Source of the DNA: Acidobacteriota bacterium
GTDB taxonomy: Bacteria > Acidobacteriota > Terriglobia > Terriglobales > Acidobacteriaceae
Direction of reading: 5' to 3'
Assembly (NCBI GenBank): GCA_021846985.1
Contig: JAJZVX010000001.1
Location: 1 to 64,000, forward strand
DNA length: 64,000 nucleotides
Positions 63,479 to 64,000 of the stretch are shown one piece after another. A program made the translations under genes and the position numbers. The stretch's first letter is position 1. Each line of letters opens with the position of its first letter. The notes under the pieces were generated by a model. It had not been told where the DNA came from. It searched no databases and was given only the letters and a program-made list of their open reading frames with translations.

Positions 63479-64000
63479 CTACTCCGTATTTCTTGCCTCC
63501 TGATCTGCTGGCTGCAGAGTCAGGCGCGCGGTGAGAACCACCAGCGCGGCCCAGAGGGAGTCCGTCGCGAGCAGGTGGATGAGCTGAACCCACACCGGCG
63601 CGAGAAGAAATACATCCACAAGCCCCAGCGTATAGACAGAGGCCAGCAGCACCAGCACCAGCGCGGAAAGCCTGCGGTTGTCCCAGTGAGCGTTGCGTTG
63701 GGCGGCGCGGACCAGAATCCAGATCAGAAAGAGGCTGGCGAGGAAGGCGACGGCGGGATGCGTCCAGCGCCAGCGCACCAGCCATCCGCTGGTAGGAGAA
63801 AAATCCTGTGAAAATGCGGTGCCGAGCGAAGACGCGGGAAAAAGCGTATCGCCAAGCGCGGCCAGCGAGCCGGTAACGCCCACCACCATCACGGCCAGCA
63901 CGGCCACGGCGGCACTGAAAGGCGCTACCAGCCGAATCTGGCTGCGCAGATAGCCGTGTTGGCGGCTCAGCAGGTGCGCCGTCAGGGTGATGGCGGCCAG
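63479..64000 (-). CDS. ctaA: Heme A synthase, CtaA/COX15 family (5' end outside the window)
   Basis: The frame is open from the right edge to the stop at 63479, about 173 residues of the C-terminal part. Membrane segments VAFLASLFLIWILVRAAQ and LVLLASVYTLGLVDVFLLAP, the pair of His-bearing helices (RWTHPAVAF, VQLIHLLATD) and GVTGSLAALGDTLFPAS match heme A synthases. It oxidises heme O to heme A for cytochrome oxidase assembly in the inner membrane. The amino terminus lies beyond 64000. Confidence 0.85.
   Translation of the reverse strand: MAAITLTAHLLSRQHGYLRSQIRLVAPFSAAVAVLAVMVVGVTGSLAALGDTLFPASSLGTAFSQDFSPTSGWLVRWRWTHPAVAFLASLFLIWILVRAAQRNAHWDNRRLSALVLVLLASVYTLGLVDVFLLAPVWVQLIHLLATDSLWAALVVLTARLTLQPADQEARNTE

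Noticed and set aside
62225-63811. Plus-strand 528-codon frame over the MFS gene
   Set aside because: A frame-shifted shadow of the permease; no membrane pattern or motif.

Overview
The window looks like a chromosomal segment of a GC-rich member of the Acidobacteriota (Terriglobia-like). This is inferred from gene content and style: a YncE-type propeller fused to a phosphoesterase, cyclic-nucleotide-binding-domain proteins next to universal stress proteins, an S10 carboxypeptidase, Gfo/Idh and GH3/GH27 enzymes, and PPi-type phosphofructokinase. No rRNA, tRNA, CRISPR array or intact transposon was recognised. Taxonomy could not be tested here.

Layout. 1-1300: an AT-richer accessory edge with the terminal repeats of an IS21-type element, two short unrecognised genes and a strong terminator. 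1369-9531: a Gfo/Idh oxidoreductase, then an L-rhamnose/L-lactate block (lutA-lutB-lutC, rhaI, a chimeric IclR/sugar-binding regulator, rhaB). 9491-17691: a secreted protein, an aldo/keto reductase, dnaE, a glycosyltransferase, a Spy-like periplasmic protein and an alcohol dehydrogenase. 17820-25822 (minus strand): one compact arginine operon, argR-argC-argB-argD-argF-argG-argH plus an ArgA-type acetyltransferase. It is headed by two tandem ARG boxes that strongly suggest ArgR autoregulation. 26104-36066: acyl-CoA synthetase, a membrane protein, a predicted PPi-dependent phosphofructokinase, a GNAT, an S10 peptidase, a decayed RAYT transposase with a REP-like hairpin, HemQ, an HxlR regulator, DedA and myo-inositol-phosphate synthase.

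36197-45060: sugar and phosphate hydrolysis and amino-sugar salvage (GH27, an ENPP-like phosphodiesterase, a BadF-type GlcNAc kinase, nagA, a large propeller/phosphoesterase). 45477-47113: gpsA and plsY, translationally coupled, giving glycerol-3-phosphate synthesis and its first acylation. 47199-55709: a signalling block with three cyclic-nucleotide-binding-domain proteins (only one has a DNA-binding domain) and two tandem-domain universal stress proteins. Three of these genes have a Crp/Fnr-type palindrome (TGTGA-N6-TCACA form) 80-111 bp upstream. A decayed GH92 gene, an intact GH3 and a diphthine-ammonia-ligase-like ATPase lie within it. 55941-63422: a probable sugar/polyol uptake and catabolism cluster (SSS symporter, 72-residue membrane partner, fucose-isomerase-family enzyme, M24-like protein without its metal ligands, sorbitol-dehydrogenase-like enzyme, polyol-type MFS permease). 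The window ends inside a ctaA (heme A synthase) gene.

The least expected signals are the shared Crp/Fnr sites, the chimeric rhamnose regulator, the D104/K124 phosphofructokinase, the degenerate M24 protein inside a sugar operon, and two pseudogenes (RAYT, GH92) only visible when reading frames are joined. No clearly undescribed multi-gene defence or biosynthetic system was found. The 55.9-63.4 kb cluster, whose substrate I cannot name, is the best candidate for new biology.
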